A stretch of DNA of 64,000 bases from OMPR01 sp965183835 (GTDB taxonomy: Bacteria > Pseudomonadota > Alphaproteobacteria > Rhodobacterales > Rhodobacteraceae): contig CBCYME010000004.1 in NCBI GenBank assembly GCA_965183835.1, positions 248,001-312,000 of the forward strand. Direction: 5' to 3'. A program made the translations under genes and the position numbers. The number at the start of each line of letters is the position of its first letter. Position 1 is the stretch's first letter. The notes under the pieces are model-generated. The model saw only the letters and a list, made by a program, of their open reading frames with translations, was not told where the DNA came from and did no database searches. This document shows positions 16,968-25,107 of the stretch, piece by piece.

Positions 16968-17444
16968 TCAGGGATTGGTGCAGGGCAGGTCGAACCCCAA
17001 GGACAGCAGGTTATGCCCCTTTGCCCGCTGATAGCTGATGTCGCTTGCGATCTGACGGATCATAAACCAGCCAAACCCCCCTTCGGGAAGGTCTTGCCGA
17101 TCCACATTCAGATTAGCGGCTTCCCCCGCAGGCAGTTTATTTGAGGGCAGCGGATGCCCCATGTCGCAGATGCGAACGTCCAGCCGGTTCACATGAAAGG
17201 TGCACCTTACGCGCACTTTCCCGGGCTCAACGCCGGTATAGGCATGTTCAACAACGTTGTTGATCGCCTCGGCCAAGGCGATTTCAACGTCCCCTGCTTT
17301 GTCCTCGGACAAGCCGCGTTCTTTGAGTTGACTGGCGACGGCGCAAATCCCTGCCCTCGCTTCCAGCTCGGTGGCGCGAAACGACAAGGCAAACCCATCT
17401 CGTCTGCGGTTCAGGTTCAAACCGGTCACTCCCGTTTGGCTCAA
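16968..17444 (-). CDS. ATP-binding anti-sigma-factor-like protein (RsbW/SpoIIAB fold)
   Basis: A GHKL ATPase-domain protein of 158 residues, of the HATPase_c_2 type found in anti-sigma/serine kinases. The N-box is EIALAEAINNVVEHAY (about 53-68), a weakened G1 box is DMGHPLP and the G2-like segment is EGGFGWFMIRQ. Its start overlaps the stop of the STAS gene by ATGA, so the two are translationally coupled. The pairing implies partner switching. No target sigma factor or PP2C phosphatase gene lies nearby. Confidence 0.85.
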   Translation of the reverse strand: MSQTGVTGLNLNRRRDGFALSFRATELEARAGICAVASQLKERGLSEDKAGDVEIALAEAINNVVEHAYTGVEPGKVRVRCTFHVNRLDVRICDMGHPLPSNKLPAGEAANLNVDRQDLPEGGFGWFMIRQIASDISYQRAKGHNLLSLGFDLPCTNP

Positions 17445-17779
17445 TTCACGCTGTCAGACAGGGCATCGTCAAGGGATGCGAACAGATTGAACACAGTATC
17501 CATGCGAGTCAGGCGAAACACCTTGTCCACAACGGGGGTTAATCCGGCCAAATCCAGTTTACGATCGGCCCCCAGCTGTTTCATGGAGGCCACGATGGCA
17601 CCCAGCCCACTGGAATCGATAAAGGTAACGGCTGAGAGGTCCAGAATAATGCGATCTGGCCCGCCTTCGGTTTCTGCGCGCATGTCCTCTTTAAAGTGGA
17701 TTGCCATCGCGGCATCGATGCGATCGGCACTTACTGTGATGACGCGTGCATCGCCACTTTGCGTACTGGTCAGGCTCAT
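17441..17779 (-). CDS. STAS-domain anti-sigma-factor antagonist
   Basis: A 112-residue single STAS domain. The phosphorylatable serine motif DSSG is at 55-58 in VTFIDSSGLGAIV, as in SpoIIAA and RsbV. Unphosphorylated forms bind and inactivate the anti-sigma kinase, here presumably the product of the downstream gene at 16968-17444. It is transcribed divergently from the thiolase gene, with 95 bp between the starts. Confidence 0.88.
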   Translation of the reverse strand: MSLTSTQSGDARVITVSADRIDAAMAIHFKEDMRAETEGGPDRIILDLSAVTFIDSSGLGAIVASMKQLGADRKLDLAGLTPVVDKVFRLTRMDTVFNLFASLDDALSDSVN

Positions 17780-17874
17780 GTTTGTCTTCCTTCGTGGCTA
17801 CCTATCGACGCATAGGCTAGACGCCAATTCTTACTATTCGGTATTCATTGCCGGAAAGTTGGAGGAATAAGCAG

Positions 17875-19047
17875 ATGAAAAATGTCGTTATTGCGGGCGC
17901 CGCACGGACACCAATGGGTGGATTTCAGGGGGCTTTTGATGGGCTCAGCGCGGCTGAGCTTGGTGGGGCGGCAATTAAGGCTGCGTTAAAGGGGGCGGGC
18001 ACCGACACGGTCGACGAGGTTCTGATGGGCTGCGTTTTGCCTGCGGGTCAGGGGCAAGCACCGGCGCGCCAAGCCGGATTTGCGGGCGGTTTGGGCGAAG
18101 AGGTTCCGGCCACGACCCTGAACAAGATGTGTGGATCGGGTATGAAGGCGGCGATGATCGCCTTTGATCAGATCGCGTTGGGACATACGGACACGATGAT
18201 TGCGGGGGGCATGGAAAGCATGTCGAACGCGCCCTATCTGCTGCCCAAAATGCGGGGCGGCGCGCGGATCGGTCATGGTCAGGTGATTGACCATATGTTC
18301 CTTGATGGGCTTGAAGACGCCTATGACAAGGGGCGTCTGATGGGCACTTTCGCCGAGGATTGTGCCGAAACCTATCAATTTACCCGCGAACAGCAGGATG
18401 AATATGCGCTCAAATCGCTGTCCAATGCCTTGGCTGCACAAGAGAGCGGCGCGTTTGACGGGGAAATCGCGGCGGTCACCCAAACAACCCGCAAAGGGGA
18501 TGTGGTGACGGATGCGGATGAGCAGCCCAAAACCGCGCGCCCTGAAAAGATCCCGACGCTCAAGCCTGCCTTTCGCAAAGAGGGTACTGTGACAGCAGCC
18601 AATGCGTCGTCGATCTCGGATGGGGCGGCGGCTTTGGTGTTGGCCTCGGAAGAGGTGGCACAGGCGCGCGGGATGACCGTGCGGGCGCGCGTGCTGGGTC
18701 ATGCCAGTCATGCCCAAGCGCCGGGCCTGTTCGCGACGGCCCCGGTTCCGGCAGCGAAAAAGCTGTTGGGTTCGTTGGGGTGGAGCGCTGAGGACGTTGA
18801 CCTGTGGGAAGTGAACGAGGCCTTTGCCGTGGTTCCAATGGCGTTCATGCAGGAAATGGGCCTGTCGCGGGACATTGTGAACGTCAATGGCGGGGCCTGT
18901 GCCTTGGGCCACCCGATTGGTGCCTCGGGTGCTCGAATCGTCGTGACATTGCTGAACGCGTTGGAAAAACGCGGCCTGAAACGCGGTGTTGCGGCCATTT
19001 GCATTGGCGGCGGTGAAGGCACGGCAATCGCGATTGAGCGAGTTTGA
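17875..19047 (+). CDS. Acetyl-CoA C-acetyltransferase (thiolase)
   Basis: A degradative or biosynthetic thiolase of 390 residues. The catalytic triad is complete: nucleophile Cys86 (NKMCGSGMKA), His346 (ALGHPIGASG) and Cys376 (ICIGGGEG). The length and active site fit acetoacetyl-CoA thiolase used for polyhydroxybutyrate synthesis or ketone/fatty-acid metabolism. No phaB or fad genes are adjacent, so the exact role is open. The ATG at 17875 follows GGAGGAA. Confidence 0.92.
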   Translation: MKNVVIAGAARTPMGGFQGAFDGLSAAELGGAAIKAALKGAGTDTVDEVLMGCVLPAGQGQAPARQAGFAGGLGEEVPATTLNKMCGSGMKAAMIAFDQIALGHTDTMIAGGMESMSNAPYLLPKMRGGARIGHGQVIDHMFLDGLEDAYDKGRLMGTFAEDCAETYQFTREQQDEYALKSLSNALAAQESGAFDGEIAAVTQTTRKGDVVTDADEQPKTARPEKIPTLKPAFRKEGTVTAANASSISDGAAALVLASEEVAQARGMTVRARVLGHASHAQAPGLFATAPVPAAKKLLGSLGWSAEDVDLWEVNEAFAVVPMAFMQEMGLSRDIVNVNGGACALGHPIGASGARIVVTLLNALEKRGLKRGVAAICIGGGEGTAIAIERV

Positions 19048-19097
19048 CCTTAGGCGCGTTCCTGAATACTGCGGAGGAAAGCGGATCAGCAGATCCT

Positions 19098-19115
19098 GAG
19101 GGGGGCGACCCCCTC
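19098..19115 (+). other. GC hairpin followed by an anti-Shine-Dalgarno-like tract
   Basis: GAGGGGG (19098-19104) pairs with CCCCCTC (19109-19115) around a GCGA loop. The stem runs into CCTCC (19116-19120), which is complementary to Shine-Dalgarno sequences. It lies between the thiolase stop and the msrC start. A transcript-end structure or a regulatory RNA element are both possible; no T-tract follows. Confidence 0.35.
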
Positions 19116-19137
19116 CCTCCTAACCAAGGGCGAATGT

Positions 19138-19590
19138 ATGACTGTAGAGTACGAGACACTGGCAAAGACCATTGCTGCGCTCACCGAGGGTGAAACAGAT
19201 GCGGTGGCTTTGATGGCAACGGTTACGTGTGAGGTGCATCATGCGGATGATCGGTTTGATTGGACCGGGTTTTATCGCGTGACTGAGCCCGGGGTGCTGA
19301 AAATCGGCCCCTATCAAGGCGGGCATGGGTGTCTTGTCATTCCGTTTTCACGTGGGGTTTGCGGGGCGGCGGCGCGGACGGGGGAAACGCAGTTGGTTGC
19401 GGATGTGGACGCGTTTCCGGGTCATATCGCCTGTGCATCCTCAACCCGGTCTGAACTGGTCTTGCCTGTGTTCAATGCGCAGAACGAGGTGATCGCGGTG
19501 TTTGATATCGATAGCAATCAGCCGGATGCGTTTACTGAGGCTGATGCTGACGCGCTGGGCGCGATCCTGTCACAGGTATTTGCCCGCTAG
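19138..19590 (+). CDS. msrC: Free methionine-(R)-sulfoxide reductase (GAF domain)
   Basis: This GAF-domain enzyme of 150 residues reduces free methionine-R-sulfoxide. The three functional cysteines are Cys65 (GHGCLVIPF), Cys75 (RGVCGAAA) and Cys99 (HIACASSTRSE). Their 10- and 24-residue spacings match those I recall for E. coli fRMsr (84, 94, 118). The gene follows the thiolase after 90 bp. Its last 21 bases overlap the convergent DUF1294 gene. Confidence 0.9.
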   Translation: MTVEYETLAKTIAALTEGETDAVALMATVTCEVHHADDRFDWTGFYRVTEPGVLKIGPYQGGHGCLVIPFSRGVCGAAARTGETQLVADVDAFPGHIACASSTRSELVLPVFNAQNEVIAVFDIDSNQPDAFTEADADALGAILSQVFAR

Positions 19591-19839
19591 GACAATGCCA
19601 GCGGCAAGTTGAAACAACAGAATAGACAGCAGCCATCGTGAAAATGGCTGCTTTCGTGTATTGTGGTGAAACAGGATTCGGGCCAGATAGGCCCCCGGCG
19701 TTCCGCCCAAAACGGACAACCACAGCAAAAAATGTTCAGGTACGCGCCACCAGTGGCGTTTGGCACAGATCTTGTCCCAGCCGAACAGCACGACGGTCAG
19801 GGCATTGATGACCCACAGATAAATTACCGCATACCACAT
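19570..19839 (-). CDS. DUF1294 family small membrane protein
   Basis: An 89-residue protein with about three membrane helices. The DUF1294 signature is present: FGWDKICAKRHWWRVPEHFLLWLSVLGG and the following PGAYLARILFHHNTRK. Function is unknown in this family, which often occurs fused to cold-shock domains. Its 3' end overlaps msrC by 21 bases on the opposite strand. Confidence 0.87.
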   Translation of the reverse strand: MWYAVIYLWVINALTVVLFGWDKICAKRHWWRVPEHFLLWLSVLGGTPGAYLARILFHHNTRKQPFSRWLLSILLFQLAAGIVLAGKYL

Positions 19840-19901
19840 TGTTCGACCTCATGCCTTTCGGGGTCTCTCCTGTGCCAGCGCGCAGAAATGTTCAACCCCT
19901 G

Positions 19902-19965
19902 TGAAAAAACGCTTTGATTTTTCACGGACATGATGCAGCATGAAAAAAGAGGATAAAATTTCACG
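19902..19965. promoter_or_regulatory. Tandem 25-bp operator-like repeats upstream of the XRE-cupin regulator
   Basis: Two copies of a 25-bp element occur at 19902-19926 and 19941-19965. Both begin TGAAAAAA and end TTTCACG, with 17 of 25 positions identical, and start 39 bp apart. The first also contains perfect arms GTGAAAAA (19901-19908) and TTTTTCAC (19918-19925). They lie 21-84 bp before the start of the downstream regulator gene. Autoregulation by the XRE-cupin protein is the simplest reading, but is inferred. Confidence 0.5.
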
Positions 19966-19985
19966 AGACCTGAGGAGAGTCGCTG

Positions 19986-20555
19986 GTGAATGCCCAAGCC
20001 CCCCAAAGCGCCACGCTGGGCGCCGATATTCGTGCGTTGCGCAAGGCGCGCGGGTTGACGCTGTCTGAGGTTGCGACGCGACTGGATCGGTCGGTGGGCT
20101 GGCTGAGTCAGGTTGAACGCGACATGTCCGAGCCGTCGATTTCGGATCTGCGCCAGATCGCGGGGTGTCTTGGGGTTCCGATGTCGATGTTGTTTGCCCA
20201 TTCCGCCGCGCCGTCCGATGAACAGGGGTATATTGTTCGGGCCAGTGCGCGCCGCCCTATGGGGTCGGGTGAAGAGGGGCTGATCGAGGAACTGCTTTCG
20301 CCTGATTTGACCGATGATTTTGAGATGGTGCATTCCACGTTTCAACCGCAATCACGGATGCAGAAACCGGCGAACCGCCCCACGCAAGAGGTGGGGTACA
20401 TCATCTCGGGCCAGCTTGATCTGGTGATTGGTGGACGATCTTTTTCCGTCGGGCCGGGCGACAGTTTCCGCATCAAGCATGAGCCGTATCAATGGTCCAA
20501 TCCCTATGATGTGCCCGCCGTGGCCATCTGGGTCATCGCGCCGCCGGTGTATTGA
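19986..20555 (+). CDS. XRE-family transcriptional regulator with cupin domain
   Basis: A 189-residue regulator. The XRE helix-turn-helix lies at about 11-65 (LGADIRALRKARGLTLSEVA, then SVGWLSQVERD) and a cupin sensor domain at about 110-185 (EVGYIISGQLDLVIGG, then VGPGDSFRIK). Relatives such as PuuR control polyamine, amino-acid and amine metabolism. The GTG start at 19986 follows GAGGAGAG. Its stop overlaps the LysE start (TGATG). Together with the repeats upstream it probably governs the operon that follows. Confidence 0.88.
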   Translation: MNAQAPQSATLGADIRALRKARGLTLSEVATRLDRSVGWLSQVERDMSEPSISDLRQIAGCLGVPMSMLFAHSAAPSDEQGYIVRASARRPMGSGEEGLIEELLSPDLTDDFEMVHSTFQPQSRMQKPANRPTQEVGYIISGQLDLVIGGRSFSVGPGDSFRIKHEPYQWSNPYDVPAVAIWVIAPPVY

Positions 20556-21178
20556 TGAGTTTTGAGGCCTGGATCATATTTGCGCTGTTCTGGGTGGTGT
20601 TTGTCACCACACCGGGACCCAACGCGGTGAACTGCATCTCGAACGGGATGAACCTGCCATTTGGGCGCGCGATGATTGGTGTGTTGGCGATTCTGACGCA
20701 AGCCACCGCATTTCTGATCCTGTCCGCTTTGGGTGTGACCGCCCTGATCACCGCATCCCCGACCGCGTTCTTTGTGGCCAAGCTGATTGGCGCTGGGTTC
20801 TTGATCTATCTGGGGGTGCGGGGTTGGATCAATGCCAGCAAGCCCGCCCCGACCGAGGTGCGTCCTGCGCGCCACGTCTACTTGCACGCGCTGGCCATCG
20901 CCACGATCAATCCCAAAAGCGTGGCCGGGTATCTGGCGGCATTCTCGCAGTTCGTTCAGCCAGACGTTTCGATCTGGGCGCAGATGAGTGTCATCATGCC
21001 AACCGCCCTGACGCTGACAGCGCTAAGCTACACCGGCTTTACCACTTTGGGGGCGGTGATGGGCAAGGCGGCGCTGGGCGCGGTGTTCAACACATGGGTG
21101 CGGCGGGTCATGGCGATCTGTTTCATCATTTATGGCGTGTTGCTGGGGGCCAGCAGCACACCACAGCCAAGAGGGTAA
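20555..21178 (+). CDS. LysE/RhtB family exporter
   Basis: A six-helix inner-membrane transporter of 207 residues. The family signature TTPGPNAVNCISNGMN near residues 17-32 and a second conserved ATINPKSVAGYLAAF near 112-126 are present. LysE-type proteins export amino acids or related amines. The ATG overlaps the regulator stop, so the two are translationally coupled, and the GFA gene follows three bases after the stop. Confidence 0.88.
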   Translation: MSFEAWIIFALFWVVFVTTPGPNAVNCISNGMNLPFGRAMIGVLAILTQATAFLILSALGVTALITASPTAFFVAKLIGAGFLIYLGVRGWINASKPAPTEVRPARHVYLHALAIATINPKSVAGYLAAFSQFVQPDVSIWAQMSVIMPTALTLTALSYTGFTTLGAVMGKAALGAVFNTWVRRVMAICFIIYGVLLGASSTPQPRG

Positions 21179-21181
21179 CCG

Positions 21182-21553
21182 ATGCTCAAAGGATCCTGCC
21201 TGTGCGGCGATATCAGTTTTTCGACCGAGGCCGAACCCCAAGGCCCGTCGATGTGCCATTGCAGCCAGTGCCGCAAGCAATCGGGGGGCGTCTGGTCGTC
21301 GGCCTATGTCAACGACACCGACCTGAGCATCAACGGCGCGGTGCGCTGGTTCAGCACCAGCCCGACCGCCAAGCGCGGCAGCTGTCCCCGGTGCGGGTCA
21401 TTCCTGTTCTGGAAGGCGCACGACGAAAACACCACCAGCTTTGCCCTTGGCGCCGTAGACGGCCCGACGGGGCTGAGCCTGCAGAAACACATCTTTGTCG
21501 CTGACAAAGGCGATTATTACGACATCGCGGACTCTGTGCCGCAAAAAGACTGA
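21182..21553 (+). CDS. GFA family zinc protein (CENP-V/GFA fold)
   Basis: A 123-residue protein with the zinc ligands of the GFA family: Cys6/Cys8 (SCLCG), Cys25/Cys27/Cys30 (CHCSQC) and Cys68/Cys71 (CPRCG). The name comes from glutathione-dependent formaldehyde activation, an activity that has been disputed for Gfa itself. In this operon it precedes a dehydrogenase expected to generate formaldehyde or methylene-folate from N-methyl groups, which makes a one-carbon role plausible. Confidence 0.87.
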   Translation: MLKGSCLCGDISFSTEAEPQGPSMCHCSQCRKQSGGVWSSAYVNDTDLSINGAVRWFSTSPTAKRGSCPRCGSFLFWKAHDENTTSFALGAVDGPTGLSLQKHIFVADKGDYYDIADSVPQKD

Positions 21554-21565
21554 AGAGGATTGGTC

Positions 21566-24013
21566 ATGTCTGATTTCCCAACCAAGGCCCGTGTGGTCGT
21601 TATCGGGGGCGGCGTTGTTGGCTGCTCGGCGCTGTATCATCTGGCCAAAAAGGGCTGGACCGATTGCGTTCTGCTGGAAAAGAATGAGCTGACGGCTGGG
21701 TCAACCTGGCACGCAGCGGGTAACGTTCCGACGTTTTCGACGTCATGGGCGATCATGAACATGCAGCGCTATTCGACCGAGCTGTATTCCGGGTTGGCCG
21801 AAGAGGTCGATTACCCGATGAACTATCACCAGTCGGGGTCGATCCGTTTGGCGCACACCCAAGAGCGGATGCAGGAATTTGAGCGCGCCCTGTCCATGGG
21901 TCGGTATCAGGGCATCGAGATGGAGATGTGGACCCCGGAAGAAGCCAAAGAGCGCTATCCGTTCCTGGAAACGCACGATCTGGCGGGTGTTCTGTGGGAT
22001 CCATCGGATGGGGATATCGATCCGGCACAGGTCACACAGGCGCTGGCCAAGGGTGCCCGTGACATGGGGCAAAAAATCATCCGCTTCTGCCCGGCCTCTG
22101 GTGTGACACAGCACGAGGATGGCACATGGACCGTGCACACTGAAAAGGGTGATATCGACTGTGACTATGTGGTGAATGCCGCCGGCTATTACGCGCAGCG
22201 CATTGGCGAATGGTTCAAGCCTTTTGGCGGTCGCACGGTTCCGATGATGGTGATGGAGCACCAGTATCTGCTGACCGAACAGATCCCCGAGATCGAAGCG
22301 TGGTCCAAGGAAAACGATAAGAAATTGCCCCTGATCCGCGATGTGGACGTGTCTTATTACCTGCGGCAGGAAAAGAACGGCTATAACCTTGGTCCGTATG
22401 AGCCGAACTGTAAGGCTCATTGGGTCGAGAACAACGACCAGATGCCCGAAGATTTCAGTTTCCAGCTGTGGCAAGAGGATCTGGACCGGATCGAGGATAT
22501 CGTCGTTGATGCGATGGCGCGTGTGCCGTTGATGGAATCCTCGGGCGTGTCCAGCGTTATCAATGGGCCGATCCCTTATGCGCCAGACGGTCTGCCGCTG
22601 ATTGGTCCGATGCCCGGCGTCAAGAATGCGTTTGAGGCCTGTGTGTTCACCTTTGGCATCGCCCAAGGTGGCGGTGCCGGCAAGGTGTTGGCGGAATGGA
22701 TCGTGGACGGTCAGACCGAGTGGGACATGTGGGCTGTCGATCCGCGCCGTTACACCGATTACACCGATCAGGATTACTGCAACCAAAAGGGCATGGAAGT
22801 GTACGGCAACGAATACGCCATGCATTTCCCGCAGCACGAGTGGCCCGCCGCGCGCGACAAGAAAGTCTCGCCCGTGCATGCCAAGGTCAAAGAGCTGGGC
22901 GGTGTTATGGGCGTCTATAACGGTTGGGAACGGGCCAACTGGTTTGCGCAGGATGGCGATGACACCTCGCTTGAGGCGACGCACACGTGGGGTCGGTCCG
23001 GCCCGTGGGAGGCGCGCATCAAGGAAGAATGCGAAGCGGTTCGTGATGGCGTTGGCGTTCTCGACCTGCCGGGGTTCTCGCGGTTCAACCTGACTGGCGA
23101 CGGCGCGGCAGAATTCCTGCGCGGTATGGTGACAGGTGGTCTGCCGAAAGTGGGCCGGATGAACCTGGTCTATTTCTCGGACACGCGTGGCCGGATTTTG
23201 ACTGAGATGTCCTGTATCCGTCACGGCGACGATCATTTCACCATGATCACCGCCGGTGGCGCACAGTGGCATGATTTCGAGATTCTGAAAAACGCGCTGC
23301 CTGCGGGTCTGTCGCTGACCGACCACACCACTGAATTCGGCACCATGATCGTGACTGGCCCAAAATCGCGTGACCTGTTTGCTGCGATTTCCGATGCGGA
23401 TCTGTCGCTTGGCTGGCTGACCCATCAGAAAGCCACCGTGGCGGGCAAACCGGCGTTTTTGGCGCGGGTTTCATTCGCTGGTGAGTTGGGATGGGAGGTG
23501 CATTGTGCCAACACCGATCAGGGCGCGATCTATGACGCGCTGTTGGCCGGTGGTGCCAAGCCGTTTGGCATGTATGCGCTGAACAGCTTGCGTCTGGAAA
23601 AAGGCTATCGCGCGTGGAAAGGCGATCTGAGCACCGATTACTCGCTGCTCGAAGGTGGTTTGGGTCGTTTTGTCAAACTGGACAAGCCGCAGGATTTCCC
23701 CGGTAAGGCTGCGATCCAGAACGAAAAGCAGCAGGGTGTGAAGAAGTCATTTGTCACCTTGGTGGTTGAGGCTGGGGATGCGGATGCGCCCTATATGTCG
23801 TGCATTCACAGTGGCGATCAGATCGTTGGCGAAACCACCTCGGGTGGGTGGGGTCACCGGATCAACAAGTCGATCGCGCTGGGCATGGTCCGGGCAGACT
23901 TGGCGGTCCCGGGCACCGAGCTGGAGGTCGAGATCTATGGCGAGAAATGTCGCGCTGTGGTTCAGGAAGATCAGCCGCTTTGGGACCCTGCAAACGAACG
24001 CCTGCGCGCGTGA
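21566..24013 (+). CDS. FAD-dependent oxidoreductase fused to GcvT (dimethylglycine/sarcosine dehydrogenase-like), copy 1
   Basis: A multidomain enzyme of 815 residues. The N-terminal DAO domain has GGGVVG at 14-19 and the STWHAAG motif with His49, equivalent to the histidine that carries covalent FAD in dimethylglycine dehydrogenase. The C-terminal half, from about 430, is a folate-binding GcvT-like aminomethyltransferase region. The architecture oxidises N-methyl groups and passes the carbon to tetrahydrofolate. Substrate could be dimethylglycine, sarcosine or a related methylamine. ATG 21566 follows GAAGAGGA. A paralogue of the same layout lies at 27091. Confidence 0.87.
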   Translation: MSDFPTKARVVVIGGGVVGCSALYHLAKKGWTDCVLLEKNELTAGSTWHAAGNVPTFSTSWAIMNMQRYSTELYSGLAEEVDYPMNYHQSGSIRLAHTQERMQEFERALSMGRYQGIEMEMWTPEEAKERYPFLETHDLAGVLWDPSDGDIDPAQVTQALAKGARDMGQKIIRFCPASGVTQHEDGTWTVHTEKGDIDCDYVVNAAGYYAQRIGEWFKPFGGRTVPMMVMEHQYLLTEQIPEIEAWSKENDKKLPLIRDVDVSYYLRQEKNGYNLGPYEPNCKAHWVENNDQMPEDFSFQLWQEDLDRIEDIVVDAMARVPLMESSGVSSVINGPIPYAPDGLPLIGPMPGVKNAFEACVFTFGIAQGGGAGKVLAEWIVDGQTEWDMWAVDPRRYTDYTDQDYCNQKGMEVYGNEYAMHFPQHEWPAARDKKVSPVHAKVKELGGVMGVYNGWERANWFAQDGDDTSLEATHTWGRSGPWEARIKEECEAVRDGVGVLDLPGFSRFNLTGDGAAEFLRGMVTGGLPKVGRMNLVYFSDTRGRILTEMSCIRHGDDHFTMITAGGAQWHDFEILKNALPAGLSLTDHTTEFGTMIVTGPKSRDLFAAISDADLSLGWLTHQKATVAGKPAFLARVSFAGELGWEVHCANTDQGAIYDALLAGGAKPFGMYALNSLRLEKGYRAWKGDLSTDYSLLEGGLGRFVKLDKPQDFPGKAAIQNEKQQGVKKSFVTLVVEAGDADAPYMSCIHSGDQIVGETTSGGWGHRINKSIALGMVRADLAVPGTELEVEIYGEKCRAVVQEDQPLWDPANERLRA

Positions 24014-24050
24014 TGTGCTAAGTTTGGCCCGCTGAAAAAAGGAGAGACCC

Positions 24051-25097
24051 ATGAGTCGCACAATGCAAGGCGTCTATCTCACGCAGCATGGCGGGCCGGA
24101 GGCGCTGGAATGGCGCGATGATATTCCTGTTCCGGTCGTTGGACCGGGGCAGGTGTTGGTCCGGGTGGCCGCAGCTGGCGTGAACAACACCGACATCAAT
24201 ACCCGTGTCGGGTGGTATTCCTCGGATGTCACCGGCGCGACGGATTCTGTGGATCAGGATGTTGAGGCTGGTGGTTGGGGCGGCGCGTTGGCCTTTCCAC
24301 GCATTCAGGGCGGCGATCTGTGTGGCATCGTCGAAGAGGTTGGCGCGGGGGTGGGATTCGCGCCCGGCCAACGGGTGACTTGCCCAATCAATCTGCCGCG
24401 ACCGGGGCCGGGGCGCCCACAGGGGTTCATTGCTTTGGGGTCGGAAATGGACGGGGCATTCGCCCAATATTGTTTGGTGCAGGCGGATGATTTGTATGAT
24501 GTCACCGCCTCACCCCTGTCAGATGCAGAAATTGCGGCAATCCCTTGTGCCTTTGGAACGGCAGAAAACCTGCTGACCCGCGCAGGTGTCACGGCGGGGC
24601 ATCGGGTGCTTATCACCGGCGCATCTGGAGGCGTCGGGTTGGCGGCGGTGCAACTTGCGAAGTTGCGGGGGGCCACGGTGACAGGTGTGACCAGTTCCGC
24701 CAAAGCTGAGATTGTGCAGGGGCAGGGCGCGGTTGAGACGCTGGATCGTGGTGCGTTGTTGCCCACAGATACCTATGATTGTGTGATTGACGTTGTGGGC
24801 GGCCCCGCATGGGCGGACCTGATCCGGGCGTTGAAGCCGGGTGGGCATTATGCCGTGTCGGGGGCGATTGCCGGGCCAATGGTGCAGGCTGACCTGCGCG
24901 AGATCTATTTACGCGACATCACCATTCATGGCTGCACGCATCAGTCGCCCGAAGTGTTCGGACGTCTCGTTGCGTTGATGAATGCCGGGCGTATTCGGCC
25001 ACTGATTTCGAAAACTTATCCTCTTGGCGACATAAAAGTGGCGCAAGCGGATTTTGAGGCTAAAGCCTTTGCTGGCAAACTGGTCCTGATCCCATAG
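24051..25097 (+). CDS. Quinone-reductase-like zinc-free alcohol dehydrogenase family protein
   Basis: An MDR-superfamily oxidoreductase of 348 residues. A GroES-like domain (about 10-150) precedes a Rossmann domain with GASGGVGLAAVQLA near 188-201. Structural zinc cysteines are not seen, which places it among NADPH:quinone-reductase-like members. Inserted before the core is a loop rich in glycine (GGWGGALAF). Substrate unknown. It lies 37 bp after the FAD-GcvT gene and 10 bp before the methyltransferase gene, so it belongs to the same transcript. Confidence 0.85.
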   Translation: MSRTMQGVYLTQHGGPEALEWRDDIPVPVVGPGQVLVRVAAAGVNNTDINTRVGWYSSDVTGATDSVDQDVEAGGWGGALAFPRIQGGDLCGIVEEVGAGVGFAPGQRVTCPINLPRPGPGRPQGFIALGSEMDGAFAQYCLVQADDLYDVTASPLSDAEIAAIPCAFGTAENLLTRAGVTAGHRVLITGASGGVGLAAVQLAKLRGATVTGVTSSAKAEIVQGQGAVETLDRGALLPTDTYDCVIDVVGGPAWADLIRALKPGGHYAVSGAIAGPMVQADLREIYLRDITIHGCTHQSPEVFGRLVALMNAGRIRPLISKTYPLGDIKVAQADFEAKAFAGKLVLIP

Positions 25098-25107
25098 GAG
25101 AATAGAG

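Noticed and set aside
21743..23425. Open frame of about 560 codons antisense to the first FAD-GcvT gene
   Set aside because: It is a shadow frame of the same kind, His- and Arg-rich, with no domain or ribosome-binding site.
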